Shown here piece by piece: positions 34,087 to 43,108 of a stretch of DNA of 64,000 bases. How positions within the stretch are numbered: position 1 is the stretch's first letter; every line of letters begins with the position of its first letter. The DNA comes from Clostridiales bacterium (GTDB taxonomy: Bacteria; Bacillota; Clostridia; Oscillospirales; Acutalibacteraceae): the NCBI GenBank assembly GCA_012839185.1, contig DUNU01000016.1, positions 1 through 64,000 of the forward strand, read 5' to 3'. The notes below the pieces were generated by a model. The model was not told where the DNA came from. It did no database searches and saw only the letters and a list, made by a program, of their open reading frames with translations. The translations under genes were made by a program, and so were the position numbers.

Positions 34087-36603
34087 TTAGCCCAACCAAG
34101 CGTCGGTTTCATCAAGTCCCATTGCACCACGTAAAATTGCTCTTGCGTCAGTTGCTTTAAGAGTGCCGTCATTGTTTACGTCGGCTGCCAGAGTTTGAAC
34201 ATCTTGAAGTGTATCAAGTCCCAATGAAGCACGAAGGGCATTTCGTGCGTCGGTGGTTTTGACTTGCCCGTCACCGTTTATATCACCCTTGAATACAACA
34301 ACTTTTTTCTCAACAATTTTTTCGCCGTCATATATCTCAATTACTGCACCTGTACCGATTACCGCATCATCTTCAAGTTTGTTTCCGTTAATATCGAGGA
34401 TATTGACGATAAATTCCTTAAATGTTGTTTTGGTTTGCTCAACTGTTAAACCCTTTGCAATTTGTATATGTTCTTTACTTACTTTTACCTTAATTGGAAG
34501 CTTATTAAATTCTGATTTAATAACTTCAGTCGGTGTTTCGGAAGGCTTGTCTGTTGGTTTTTCGGCAGGGACAAAATTATAATGAACCGTTACTGATTCC
34601 AAACCGTTAAAAGCTTCCCCCAGATTCTTATTATTCCAATCTTCCTCTGTCCCTGTGTAATATACATCAGTAAGAGCAATGCATTGAAGAAAAGCACCCC
34701 CTCCAATTTCTGTTACAGAATCCGGAATTGTTATTTTGGTTAAACCTTGACAATGAGCAAATGCACAAAATTCTATTTCAGTCACAGAGTCTGGGATTGT
34801 AATTTCGGTTAGACCTGTACAACACAAAAACGCTTGATCCCCAATTCTTTTTACAGAATCTCCGATTGTAATTTCAGTTAGACCTTCACAATATCCAAAC
34901 GCTTTAGGAGCGATTTCTATTACTGAATCCGGAATTATGACTTCGGTTAGACCTGTACATGCCTCAAATGCATACTCCCCAATTGTCGCTAAAGAATCTG
35001 AAAGTGTAATTTCATTTAAACCTGTACAATACGCAAATACATAAGAACCTATACTCATTACAGAATTCGGGATTGTGATTTTTGTTAGACTTGTACAACC
35101 ATAAAACGCACCTCCAAATTCTTCAAAACCAGCGATCGCTGTTACAAAATCCGGAATAATGCTGTTTTTACATCCGCTTATCAGCGTATTAGTTTCTCTT
35201 TCTATTAAACAATCACCGGAAGAATAATATTTTGGATTATTCCCGTCAACCTCTATTAATTCAAGCCCAGAACATCCAGCGAATGGATTTCCATCAATGT
35301 TCGTTACAGAAGCCGGAATTTTGATTTCGGTTAAATCAGGACAAAAAGCAAATGCAAAACTCCCAATGTTCGCTACAGAAGCCGGGATTTTGATTTTGGT
35401 TAGTCCAGTACAACCATCAAACGCATGATTACCTATTTTCGTTACAGAATCAGGAATGATACTATTTCTACATCCCAGAATCAGAGTATTAGTTTCTCTT
35501 TCTATTAAACAATTATCGGAAGAATAATATTTTGTATTATTATCATTAACTACAATAGATTCTATTCCGGAACAGATATTGAATGAATTTTCATTAATGT
35601 TTGTTACAGAAGCCGAGATCATGATTTCAGTTAATTCTGTAAGCTCATTGAATGCTAAACTCCCAATTTCCGTTACAGGATAACCACCCAAAGTTGCAGG
35701 AATTTCAAGCTTGCCACTAATATCTCTATCGCAACCGGTTATTGTTGCTTCACCGTTTGATACTTCATAAGTCAAATAGCCTTCCGTTTTGTTAGCAGGT
35801 TCAGTGGGTTCCTCATTAGAATTTTCGCTAACAACTATCCTACATCCTTCGGCAGTGGCAATCTTCTTATTGTTAGATTCATCAAAGAATTCAAACTTTT
35901 TGCCACCAACAAAATCAAAAACAGCTTCACCTTCAGCAATTGCTTCAAAAGTGGCAGTGAAGCAGGAATAAGAATCATATTGGAAATAGTTTGGCGTAAT
36001 ACCACCATATGCTATATGACCTTCTTTAATCTCAGCACCTTCAATTATGCCTTCAAGACCACCATCTCTTGCAGATACCTTAGTAATATCGCCAACCAGC
36101 TTTACAAGGGAAGTATCGTACTTAATATCTGCCTGAAATGCGGCAATACCTTCAGCACTAAAATTGTTAGCATAAACTGTAATTGTGAAAGTGTCGCCAA
36201 CAACAACATCAGACTTATCTGATGTTATAGTCATTAATACATCAGATTCTTCACCTGCATCTTCTGTAGGTTCTTCATCAGGTTTTTCTGCAATTTCTTC
36301 TCCCGGCAGTGTATATTCTTCGGCAGAATCTATTTCAAGAACTATTCTTAGGATGATACGGGAGTCGGCAACCTTAATCGATCCATCGTTGTTAATATCG
36401 GCAAGAACGGCTTGTTCATCATCGTATCCATCTAAACCCATTGCAATCCTAAGAACAGAACGAGCGTCAATGACTGTAACCATGCCGTCACGATCTACGT
36501 CACCACGAGCAAATGCGGGATTATCTGCAAGGGAATGAGCAGGAAGTGCGGTAAAAATTATCATCGCAGAAAGAATAAGGGCTAAAATTTTCTTTGTATT
36601 CAT
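34087..36603 (-). CDS. Secreted dockerin-cohesin-LRR(BspA)-dockerin protein
   Basis: 838 residues from ATG 36603 (GGAGAT upstream). Order: signal peptide 1-26; dockerin about 34-92 (loops DVDRDGMVTVIDA, DINNDGSIKVADS); acidic P/E/T linker about 95-121; a cohesin-like beta domain about 122-260 (VVVGDTFTITV, GIAAFQADIKYDTSLVKL); BspA-type leucine-rich repeats of about 23 residues (LTEITIPDSVTEIGxxAF) about 285-690; a short beta domain; and a second dockerin about 772-836 (loops DINGDGQVKTTDA, DVNNDGTLKATDA). Known: cohesins bind dockerins, and BspA repeats bind host or polymer ligands. A single chain with both partners at both ends could cross-link. Binding specificities are unproven. Confidence 0.85.
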   Translation of the reverse strand: MNTKKILALILSAMIIFTALPAHSLADNPAFARGDVDRDGMVTVIDARSVLRIAMGLDGYDDEQAVLADINNDGSIKVADSRIILRIVLEIDSAEEYTLPGEEIAEKPDEEPTEDAGEESDVLMTITSDKSDVVVGDTFTITVYANNFSAEGIAAFQADIKYDTSLVKLVGDITKVSARDGGLEGIIEGAEIKEGHIAYGGITPNYFQYDSYSCFTATFEAIAEGEAVFDFVGGKKFEFFDESNNKKIATAEGCRIVVSENSNEEPTEPANKTEGYLTYEVSNGEATITGCDRDISGKLEIPATLGGYPVTEIGSLAFNELTELTEIMISASVTNINENSFNICSGIESIVVNDNNTKYYSSDNCLIERETNTLILGCRNSIIPDSVTKIGNHAFDGCTGLTKIKIPASVANIGSFAFAFCPDLTEIKIPASVTNIDGNPFAGCSGLELIEVDGNNPKYYSSGDCLIERETNTLISGCKNSIIPDFVTAIAGFEEFGGAFYGCTSLTKITIPNSVMSIGSYVFAYCTGLNEITLSDSLATIGEYAFEACTGLTEVIIPDSVIEIAPKAFGYCEGLTEITIGDSVKRIGDQAFLCCTGLTEITIPDSVTEIEFCAFAHCQGLTKITIPDSVTEIGGGAFLQCIALTDVYYTGTEEDWNNKNLGEAFNGLESVTVHYNFVPAEKPTDKPSETPTEVIKSEFNKLPIKVKVSKEHIQIAKGLTVEQTKTTFKEFIVNILDINGNKLEDDAVIGTGAVIEIYDGEKIVEKKVVVFKGDINGDGQVKTTDARNALRASLGLDTLQDVQTLAADVNNDGTLKATDARAILRGAMGLDETDAWLG

Positions 36604-36781
36604 ATAAATCTCCATTCTACCACAAGCATCAACACAAATTTGGGATAAATATGATGAGCAGGTGGTTTTTTTATTACATAATTGTTTAAGTAAGAAAACT
36701 TGCTACAATGCACGGTAAATTCTAATCTCAATTCCGGTGTCTCAAATCATCAAATGCTTTCTAATAATCTCCCCCTTAAAA

Positions 36782-36928
<147 letters not shown>

Positions 36929-36940
<12 letters not shown>

Positions 36941-36957
36941 TGCCTTTTCCTTGTCAA
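36929..36957 (-). promoter_or_regulatory. Promoter at the edge of the CAGA repeat
   Basis: Minus strand TTGACA (36952-36957), 17 bp, TACAAT (36929-36934). The expected start falls on the first repeat unit. Confidence 0.65.
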
Positions 36958-36969
36958 GCCTTTTTCTTT

Positions 36970-36998
36970 ATTTTAACAACTTATTTATAATTTGTCAA
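36970..36998 (-). promoter_or_regulatory. Second, upstream promoter facing the CAGA repeat
   Basis: Minus strand TTGACA (36993-36998), 17 bp, TAAAAT (36970-36975). Confidence 0.55.
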
Positions 36999-37121
36999 TA
37001 GTTATTTTCATTTTTTGTAATTTTATAAACATATTATATTCGCACAAAACGAGCTGTCGGCTTTGCTCATTTTGCTCGCAACCGTCCTTTTCGACTCCCT
37101 TGTGCTGTATTCACAAAAAAC

Positions 37122-37166
37122 AAAAAGGGCTTTTGAGATTAAATAATAAATCCGAAAGCCCTTTTT
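37122..37166. terminator. Bidirectional-looking terminator after the XRE regulator
   Basis: AAAAAGGGCTTT (37122-37133) pairs with AAAGCCCTTTTT (37155-37166). There are A/T runs on both sides, so it can work on either strand. Confidence 0.8.
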
Positions 37167-37204
37167 TATTTAACTATAATTTTCAGGATTTTTAGTCAAT
37201 TTCT

Positions 37205-37795
37205 TCATTTCACTTCATAAGAACATTTTAGAAATTGCCAGTTGCCGATTTCAAATTTCTTTTCGGTGATGTGTTGTCTTAATCGACGGGTTTCAATAAA
37301 CTCATCTGTTACAAGTACAAAAAATTGCTTTCCATCTTTTTCAATCAGATAAAATTCTTTGTCCACATTTCTGAGACTATGGATAAGAGCAGGAATTCCA
37401 AACGGTGCATCTGTCAGAAACCCTATTGCATTATCGAGTATTTTTTCATTTTTAGTTAGTTTTTGATTTCCAAGTAAAGTGTGAATTGTTGCATCCGGAA
37501 ATTTTTCATTAATTAAACGATCTTTTTTTCTTTTCTTAATTCCGGTTCCATATTGAGACAAGTCGTACGGCTCACGTATTACGTGTTCATCCATTACATC
37601 CCCGTCATCGAGCAAATAATCGATACTCACATTTAAGAATTGGGCTAAAAGTTTCAAATTATCCACATCAGGAAGTCCTGTATTGGATTCCCATTTTGCG
37701 ATTGCAGACCTTGAAAGTGCCATTTTTTCAGCAAGTTGTTCCTGAGTTAATCCACATTGTTTTCTTGCTTCTTTAATTTTTTCACCTAATGTCAT
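37205..37795 (-). CDS. XRE-family transcriptional regulator
   Basis: 196 residues. The N-terminal Cro/CI helix-turn-helix (about 3-62) contains GLTQEQLAEKMALSRSAIAKWESNTGLPDVDNL, listed here in parts: GLTQEQLAEKM, SRSAIAKWE and LPDVDNLKLL. The C-terminal 110 residues (after about 85) form a soluble domain I do not recognise, with FYLIEKDGKQFFVLVTDEF. It is a stand-alone gene with a terminator downstream and an inverted repeat and promoter upstream. It may regulate itself or the neighbouring Pr6Pr membrane gene. Confidence 0.85.
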   Translation of the reverse strand: MTLGEKIKEARKQCGLTQEQLAEKMALSRSAIAKWESNTGLPDVDNLKLLAQFLNVSIDYLLDDGDVMDEHVIREPYDLSQYGTGIKKRKKDRLINEKFPDATIHTLLGNQKLTKNEKILDNAIGFLTDAPFGIPALIHSLRNVDKEFYLIEKDGKQFFVLVTDEFIETRRLRQHITEKKFEIGNWQFLKCSYEVK

Positions 37796-37905
37796 TTTAA
37801 TTCATTCCTTTCATTTTGTTCAAGCGAACCACCGGTTTTGAGCATAATTATGATTGTTGGACTGTCTCTTCATTTTTTCTTATTTAATGCATTATACTTT
37901 TTGTG

Positions 37906-37944
37906 TTAATCCGGTGAACGGCTACGATGCTCAACCTGTTTCAT
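37906..37944 (-). CDS. Possible 12-codon leader ORF before the XRE regulator
   Basis: ATG 37944 to TAA 37906 encodes MKQVEHRSRSPD. A GGAGGTG lies 12 bp upstream, a little far, inside a hairpin that may hide it. Weakly supported. Confidence 0.2.
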   Translation of the reverse strand: MKQVEHRSRSPD

Positions 37945-37983
37945 AATTAAGTTTTTCACCTCCATGAGTTTAATTCCGAACTC

Positions 37984-38012
37984 ATTATAAACGGAGGTTT
38001 TGCTTTTAACAA
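37984..38012 (-). promoter_or_regulatory. Candidate promoter of the XRE regulator leader
   Basis: Minus strand TTGTTA (38007-38012), 17 bp, TATAAT (37984-37989). Confidence 0.45.
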
Positions 38013-38022
38013 TAGACCGGCT

Positions 38023-38038
38023 GTAACATCGTTGTTAC
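38023..38038. promoter_or_regulatory. Inverted repeat, candidate operator
   Basis: GTAACA, TCGT, TGTTAC; a further GTAACA half-site follows at 38044-38049. It lies just upstream of the -35 box at 38007-38012. Confidence 0.4.
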
Positions 38039-38142
38039 TCTCTGTAACAAAATGGAAAAACCCAATCTTGTATAATTATCTATCCAGAATACATTAACGT
38101 CTACATCTCTAAATCAAATTAATATGTCCTCTCTGCTTTCAA

Positions 38143-38826
38143 TTATTGCTTTTTCTTATTCTGTAATCTGTAAATAACTCTGTCAATACCGTAAAACACA
38201 AATCCAATCGCCACAAAAACTACACCGAGACCGAGCATCCATAAAAGCACTCCGCCTACACCGTAAGTATCAATATTGAGGAAGAAATAAGGATAGATAA
38301 ACGGTCCCGTGCCGAAATAATTAAGCACCGATGAGTCAAATTTATAAATTGCTGCGTGAATGAAAATGAAAATCCCATAGCAAATAATGAAAAGTACCGA
38401 AATAAACGGCCAACTGATTTTAACTTTCTTCTTTTCGTAAAAGAGCAACCAGTCGGCTATGAACATAATGGGCAGAATAACGTGAAATGTAACGCTGTTG
38501 ATTTTGTAATTGAGTGCGGGGTCGCGAGTGGATTCTCGTGCAATTGCAAGGTTAAACACAACAAAAGTCAGAAAAATCAACAAAACACCAACAAATTTCA
38601 AAAGAGGCAGAGCAGAAACAAAACTGTCTTCTTTCTTTTTTGCCGTCTGAATTAGTTCGGCAAACATAATTGCAACACAAAAATAGTTGCTGAGATTTGT
38701 AAACTGTATATAAAAATCCCAACGCCATACCATATCGAAAAAACCGAAACTCGCAATTATACCGATTATACCGATGGCACAGAATGCCGATTGAAATATA
38801 AGTTGTGCAGTTCTGTTTTTAATCAT
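38143..38826 (-). CDS. Pr6Pr family membrane protein
   Basis: 227 residues with six predicted membrane segments. Features of the Pr6Pr/FAR-17a-like family are visible: FYIQFTNLSNYFCV near the second helix, TFHVILPIMFIADWLLF in the middle and PYFFLNIDTYG late. Known: functions in bacteria are undefined. It is a single gene with a weak AT-rich leader. Confidence 0.8.
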   Translation of the reverse strand: MIKNRTAQLIFQSAFCAIGIIGIIASFGFFDMVWRWDFYIQFTNLSNYFCVAIMFAELIQTAKKKEDSFVSALPLLKFVGVLLIFLTFVVFNLAIARESTRDPALNYKINSVTFHVILPIMFIADWLLFYEKKKVKISWPFISVLFIICYGIFIFIHAAIYKFDSSVLNYFGTGPFIYPYFFLNIDTYGVGGVLLWMLGLGVVFVAIGFVFYGIDRVIYRLQNKKKQ

Positions 38827-39253
38827 AATTTCACCATTTCCTGTTTTACTTCAAAATATTTTTCTTTTTATATGTGACCCTAAATCCTGTTCGATATTGC
38901 AATTTTAACAAAAGCATCGAAATTTGATTTATTGCAAGTAAACTGATAATCGAAAAATTTGAGTCCAAACCTTTTGAATTGTTGAGGTCAATAAATTTGC
39001 TCAGTGACTTTTTTATTCCGGAAAACAAAAAAGGTGCAAAATCAAATCATATTTTGCAGCCTTTTTGCCCCTTTACTGCTTTGCACTCCTAATAAAATAA
39101 AAGCTCCTCAGACTTGATTGTCAAATTTACAATTGTTATTTTAACCTCAGAACTTCCATATATACCGGTTTTAATGCTATGATTTTTTCATATTTCAATT
39201 ACTATAAACAGCTTCTGACAGCAAACAAACAGCTTTGTTTTAAGTCAGTTAAA
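38827..39253. other. Gene-free AT-rich spacer with one hairpin
   Basis: Between two minus-strand genes. A hairpin (AAGGTGCAAAAT at 39030-39041 with ATTTTGCAGCCTT after it) lies at 39030-39062 and may end transcription. A 60-codon frame at 38846-39028 starts at TTG without a ribosome binding site and is not called. Nothing else is seen. Confidence 0.5.
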
Positions 39254-40486
39254 CTATGCTTTTCGTATCGCTTTTATGATTGCGGAAATCTTGGGTGTTG
39301 TTCCGTACATCAAAACACCTACACGATATATCTTAGCTGAAATGAAACCGATACCTATTGTAGAGACAATAAGAATGACAATGGAAATTGCAATCTCGTA
39401 CAAAGACACAGTACTCATTGCTATTCTTGTAAACATCGACATGGGTGAGGTAAGCGGAATGAAAGAACAAACTTTCATAAGCGTATTATCAACATTACCG
39501 GCACTCATGGAGAATACAACTACAATAAATGCGATAACAAAGAGCATTGTAATCGGCATAACCGAGGTATTGATATCTTCAAGTTTCGAGGCGGTAGAGC
39601 CCACAGCACCGTACATAAATGCGTAAATAAGGAAACCGAGAATAAAGAATACCAGCATATACACAAGAAGTTCGGGCGGAATATTGAAAATGGATTCAAT
39701 AATCATATTGTCGCCCCAATAGGATTTGTTGAGTTTGTAGAGAACAAGTGCCGAACCGAATATGGCAGCAATCTGAATTAGACCTGCAAGGCAGGATGCA
39801 ATGACTTTGCCGAACATCATGGATGTTGGCTTTGCACTCGTGATAAGCAACTCCATTGCCCTTGAACTCTTTTCGGTTGCAACATTGGTAGCCACCATCT
39901 GTCCATAGAGAAGAATAACCATGTATAAGGCAAAAACCATGATGTATGTATAAAAGAAATTTTCCATCTGATTTTTCCCTAAGTTTTCAACTTCACCTAT
40001 AACCTGAATGTTCATGACATCGGTTACCTGATCTATTGCCATACCACTGCCAATCATGGCATTCATCATATAGATATGTTGTAATACCCCGCTTGCAATT
40101 CCTGTATTCATGTCGGACATCGACAGATTATTCACATAGTAGGTATAAGTAGTGGGACTTGTCATAACGAAAGCACAATATACTTCGTCCGATGTGATTT
40201 TTTCTTTAATTACACTGTTATCTTCGTTTGTTATTTGAACTTTGTAATCTGTAAATGCTTCAGTAAACGCCTGTTTGAGCATATCCGCCTGTGTGGACTC
40301 GTCGGCCTTTACAAGCATTATCGGAAGTTCCTCCGCTGCACCATCCGGTTTGAAGAATGTTTTGAAACGGGGGAAGAACATTACTATCGCAATCACCAAA
40401 ACAAGAAAAACTGTAACACCTACAAAAACCTTATTCTTGAAATAGTATTTAAGTTCAAATTTAAGTATCTTTCCGAACTGTTTCAT
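39254..40486 (-). CDS. ABC transporter permease, NatB-like
   Basis: 410 residues behind AAAGGAGGG. An N-terminal helix (VFVGVTVFLVLVIAIVMFFP), a large external domain (about 45-170) and five or six C-terminal helices make up the ABC-2 type NatB pattern, with GQMVATNVATEKSSRAMELLITS as the family signature region (given as parts: VATEKSSRAMELL). Known: NatAB exports sodium; relatives export antimicrobial compounds. It follows its ATPase by 14 bp. Last gene of the envelope operon. Confidence 0.85.
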   Translation of the reverse strand: MKQFGKILKFELKYYFKNKVFVGVTVFLVLVIAIVMFFPRFKTFFKPDGAAEELPIMLVKADESTQADMLKQAFTEAFTDYKVQITNEDNSVIKEKITSDEVYCAFVMTSPTTYTYYVNNLSMSDMNTGIASGVLQHIYMMNAMIGSGMAIDQVTDVMNIQVIGEVENLGKNQMENFFYTYIMVFALYMVILLYGQMVATNVATEKSSRAMELLITSAKPTSMMFGKVIASCLAGLIQIAAIFGSALVLYKLNKSYWGDNMIIESIFNIPPELLVYMLVFFILGFLIYAFMYGAVGSTASKLEDINTSVMPITMLFVIAFIVVVFSMSAGNVDNTLMKVCSFIPLTSPMSMFTRIAMSTVSLYEIAISIVILIVSTIGIGFISAKIYRVGVLMYGTTPKISAIIKAIRKA

Positions 40487-40500
40487 CGCTTAGCCCTCCT

Positions 40501-41391
40501 TTATATGCTGTCACCGGCAAATTCTACGAAAATATCGTTAAGGGAAGGCTCAAACACCTTTACTTCATCAATATCGTAGTTTTCGACAAGTTGAGTCATA
40601 ACTGTTCTCTTTTCGGAAGCATCGGTCAGGCGAAGCATCAGGTCGCCATCTTCCGTTTTAGTACAGGATGTACCAAAATCGGCTATAATTTTATCGGGAG
40701 TTTCTGTGCGTATAATCAAGCGATCACGGGGATAATCGCGTTTGATGTCACGCAGTTCCCCGTGTAAGACAACCTTACCCTCATTCAGAATGGCGATACT
40801 ATCGCAAAACTCCTCGATATAATTCATCTGATGGCTGGAAAACAGAACTATTTTACCTTTTGCAATCTGCTCTTTTACAACATCTTTGAGTAGCAATGCA
40901 TTAACGGGATCAAGACCGGAGAACGGCTCGTCAAGAATGATAATATCAGGATCGTGTGCAAGAGCCGTTATAAGTTGAATTTTCTGTTGATTTCCTTTCG
41001 AAAGTGTATCAAGCCGCCTGTTTCTGTATTCGGTCATATCAAGTCTTTCAAGCCAATAGTCGATAGATTTTACGGCTTCTTTTTTGCTCATGCCTTTTAA
41101 TTCAGCAAAATAAGTAAGTTGGTCGATAATTATCTTTTTCGGATACAAACCTCGTTCTTCAGGAAGATAGCCCATCGCGACTTTATCATAATCAATAGGG
41201 CTGCCGTCTAAAAATACCTCACCGCTGTTTGCGGGAAATACATCCATCAAAATACGAATAGCGGTAGTTTTTCCGGCACCGTTTCTGCCGAGGAGACCGA
41301 AAGCTTTACCGCCTTCGGCCTTAAATGACACACCGGTGAGGACTTTTTTCTCTCCGAAAGATTTTTCTATTTCTTTCAATTCCAATATCAT
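40501..41391 (-). CDS. ABC transporter ATPase, NatA-like
   Basis: 296 residues. Walker A is GRNGAGKT (35-42), the Q-loop region is GYLPEERGLYPK, the signature LSKGNQQKIQ, Walker B ILDEPFSGLDP and the switch histidine in FSSHQM. The C-terminal 80 residues are the family extension. Start and stop overlap: its ATG lies in the stop of the DUF4097 gene (ATGA). It powers the NatB-like permease. Confidence 0.9.
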   Translation of the reverse strand: MILELKEIEKSFGEKKVLTGVSFKAEGGKAFGLLGRNGAGKTTAIRILMDVFPANSGEVFLDGSPIDYDKVAMGYLPEERGLYPKKIIIDQLTYFAELKGMSKKEAVKSIDYWLERLDMTEYRNRRLDTLSKGNQQKIQLITALAHDPDIIILDEPFSGLDPVNALLLKDVVKEQIAKGKIVLFSSHQMNYIEEFCDSIAILNEGKVVLHGELRDIKRDYPRDRLIIRTETPDKIIADFGTSCTKTEDGDLMLRLTDASEKRTVMTQLVENYDIDEVKVFEPSLNDIFVEFAGDSI

Positions 41392-42254
41392 CTTGTGGTC
41401 GCCTCCGCCTCTGCATCTGCATCTGCATCTGCCTCCGCTTCCGTAAACTTCAAATTGATATCGCCGATGCCTCCGCTGATATCTATTGTATTATTACCGT
41501 TTCCGAAATTTCTGATATCAGAGACGCTTGTTCCGTCAATGCGAACATTTCCAAGACCTTTATCTATGCTGATTTTATAATCATCCTTGTTTCCGATTAC
41601 GGTTATATTTGTCTCGCCGATACCTAACTCGAATTCATTTTCACCTGTAAGCGAAGATGTTAAATTCAACTGCCCGATACCCATTTCCAAATCAAGATTA
41701 TGGAGACTTCCGTCAGATATGGTTATCTTTCCGGCTCCGCCATTAATGTTAGCGGAAGATTTGGCAATAAGTGTATCAATCTTAACTTCACCGGCACCGA
41801 GTTCAAAGTTCATCATATCAGCAGACAAATAATCAACGGTCAAGCGTCCCGCACCCGTATTTACGACTGCTTTTTCAAAGACCGTATTCGCAGGAATATA
41901 CAATGTCAGCGTTGCTTCGGTGATGGTATATGGTGTAATGTTAAAACGTTTATTTCCCTTGTCCTTTATGGTCAACACGCCACCCTTATCCTTAACGGTC
42001 AGATATTTCAAGTCACTTTCAACGGAAAAAATCTCACCTTGTTTTATTGTAAAATCGGCGGCACTGATATTGACTTCAAGAATATTTATTTCGGAAGAAA
42101 TCTCATAAGTTTTTAAGTCTCCAACAGCTGTTTCATCACCAAAAAATCTGCCGAATAAACCAAGTACACTTAAAATTCCGCCAATTATACTTACTGTGAG
42201 AAAAATAGCAAAAGCCATTGCTACATATTTAATAACTTTTTGAAAATTGGTCAT
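41388..42254 (-). CDS. DUF4097 adhesin-like membrane protein
   Basis: 288 residues. One N-terminal membrane helix (VAMAFAIFLTVSIIGGIL) is followed by a beta-helical DUF4097 domain with repeats of LEVNISAADFTIKQG and GAGRLTV/GAGEVKI/GAGKITI type. The C-terminus ends in an Ala-Asp/Glu tail (EADADADAEAEATTR) encoded by a hexanucleotide repeat. Known: DUF4097 genes accompany LiaF-type and NatAB-type envelope stress operons. Translationally coupled on both sides by ATGA overlaps (42251-42254 and 41388-41391). Confidence 0.82.
   Translation of the reverse strand: MTNFQKVIKYVAMAFAIFLTVSIIGGILSVLGLFGRFFGDETAVGDLKTYEISSEINILEVNISAADFTIKQGEIFSVESDLKYLTVKDKGGVLTIKDKGNKRFNITPYTITEATLTLYIPANTVFEKAVVNTGAGRLTVDYLSADMMNFELGAGEVKIDTLIAKSSANINGGAGKITISDGSLHNLDLEMGIGQLNLTSSLTGENEFELGIGETNITVIGNKDDYKISIDKGLGNVRIDGTSVSDIRNFGNGNNTIDISGGIGDINLKFTEAEADADADAEAEATTR
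41401..41442 (-). repeat. Hexanucleotide coding repeat at the DUF4097 C-terminus
   Basis: CTGCAT/CTGCCT units on the plus strand (three exact plus degenerate flanks) encode the alternating Ala-Asp/Glu tail. The unit length is a multiple of three, so changes keep the frame. Confidence 0.8.
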
Positions 42255-42928
42255 TTGATTTCAACTCCCCCAAACATACAAGTGCCGCTTACATATATAG
42301 TCGGCACATCCTTCTGTGCGGTTTTTTTATTGGAAATTCCTCCAAAGATACTGTTTGAACTGACCTTTACATTGACATTATCGGAGACAAAAATATCAAT
42401 GCCGCCAAAAATGGCAGTTGCCTGAATGGCACAGTCTTTTTCAATAATTGCATTTCTTAGATCGCACTTAACCCCGCCGAATACTGCGGAAAGTTCCACC
42501 CCTTCAAATACCATGTTGTCGTAGTTGAGATTATTACTGGAGAAAGTGGCACTTGCTGAGTGCAATTCCTTGCCCTCCGACTTCATTTTTTTCAAGATTT
42601 CGTTGGCTTTATTCCCAAATATCCCCGTAATCACCATTTTCAGTCCAATTATAATGATTATAACAGGAATAAACAGCTTCCAAAGCATCGAGAAATCAAG
42701 GACACCTTGGCAACATAAAAGCAGGACGACACCTACCGCAATACCAATTAAATTGCCGACTTTATCACGCTCTGTAAACAAACCGATAAAACACGGCACG
42801 ATAATGAACAATGTCCACCATCCGTCAAAAAAGACATCGAAATCGGTTATGTTCAATGCATTAAGTGCAAAAATGACGCCCAATGCAACCAATGCAATGC
42901 CCCATAAAATACTGCTTACTTTTTTCAT
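42251..42928 (-). CDS. LiaF-like membrane protein
   Basis: 225 residues from ATG 42928 (GGAG upstream). Four N-terminal membrane segments (about 1-90) are followed by a C-terminal LiaF-type beta domain with repeated G-G patterns (AVFGGVKCDL, AIFGGIDIFV, SIFGGISN, CMFGGVEI). Known: LiaF restrains the LiaRS two-component system in bacilli. No sensor kinase is adjacent here. First gene of the four-gene operon. Confidence 0.85.
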   Translation of the reverse strand: MKKVSSILWGIALVALGVIFALNALNITDFDVFFDGWWTLFIIVPCFIGLFTERDKVGNLIGIAVGVVLLLCCQGVLDFSMLWKLFIPVIIIIIGLKMVITGIFGNKANEILKKMKSEGKELHSASATFSSNNLNYDNMVFEGVELSAVFGGVKCDLRNAIIEKDCAIQATAIFGGIDIFVSDNVNVKVSSNSIFGGISNKKTAQKDVPTIYVSGTCMFGGVEIK

Positions 42929-43073
42929 TGTTTCTCCTCTTTTCTTAATAAACATAAAAGTGCGTAACCGAAGCCACGCACTGAGAAACGCAACTCCGGT
43001 TTTCGCTGAACGAACCTTAAATATTAAAGGATGAATATTATTGTCCTTATAAGAGTAATTGCGTTAATTTAAC
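42929..43073 (-). promoter_or_regulatory. Structured 5' leader with possible transcription attenuator
   Basis: About 145 nt between the predicted start and the LiaF-like ATG. A hairpin with arms GTGCGT and ACGCAC (42960-42965, 42976-42981) is followed on the minus strand by TTTT. An upstream stretch (42994-43006) can pair imperfectly with the centre of that hairpin (about 11 pairs) and would prevent it forming. No ORF is evident in the leader. Confidence 0.4.
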
Positions 43074-43079
43074 ATCTTT

Positions 43080-43108
43080 ATTATAAGACACGTAGTCTAA
43101 TAAGTCAA
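43080..43108 (-). promoter_or_regulatory. Promoter of the LiaF-like/NatAB operon
   Basis: Minus strand TTGACT (43103-43108), 17 bp, TATAAT (43080-43085). Upstream to 43281 the sequence is AT-rich and I see nothing else in it. Confidence 0.75.

Larger units (their letters stand above)
37796..38142. other. Regulatory spacer upstream of the XRE regulator
   Basis: This stretch holds a promoter (37984-38012), an inverted repeat next to it (38023-38038), a second -10-like TATAAT on the minus strand (37891-37896) and a hairpin that can cover a GGAGGTG site. The hairpin arms are ACCTCC plus ATGAGTT (37958-37970) and AACTCAT (37979-37985) plus GGAGGT (37993-37998). Confidence 0.5.

Noticed and set aside
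37020-37110. 15-codon minus-strand ORF starting MSKADSS upstream of the CAGA-repeat promoters
   Set aside because: Too short, followed by no further coding signal; it may be a common intergenic remnant.
38846-39028. 60-codon minus-strand frame upstream of the Pr6Pr gene
   Set aside because: It starts at TTG with no ribosome binding site, has no domain signal, and lies in AT-rich spacer.
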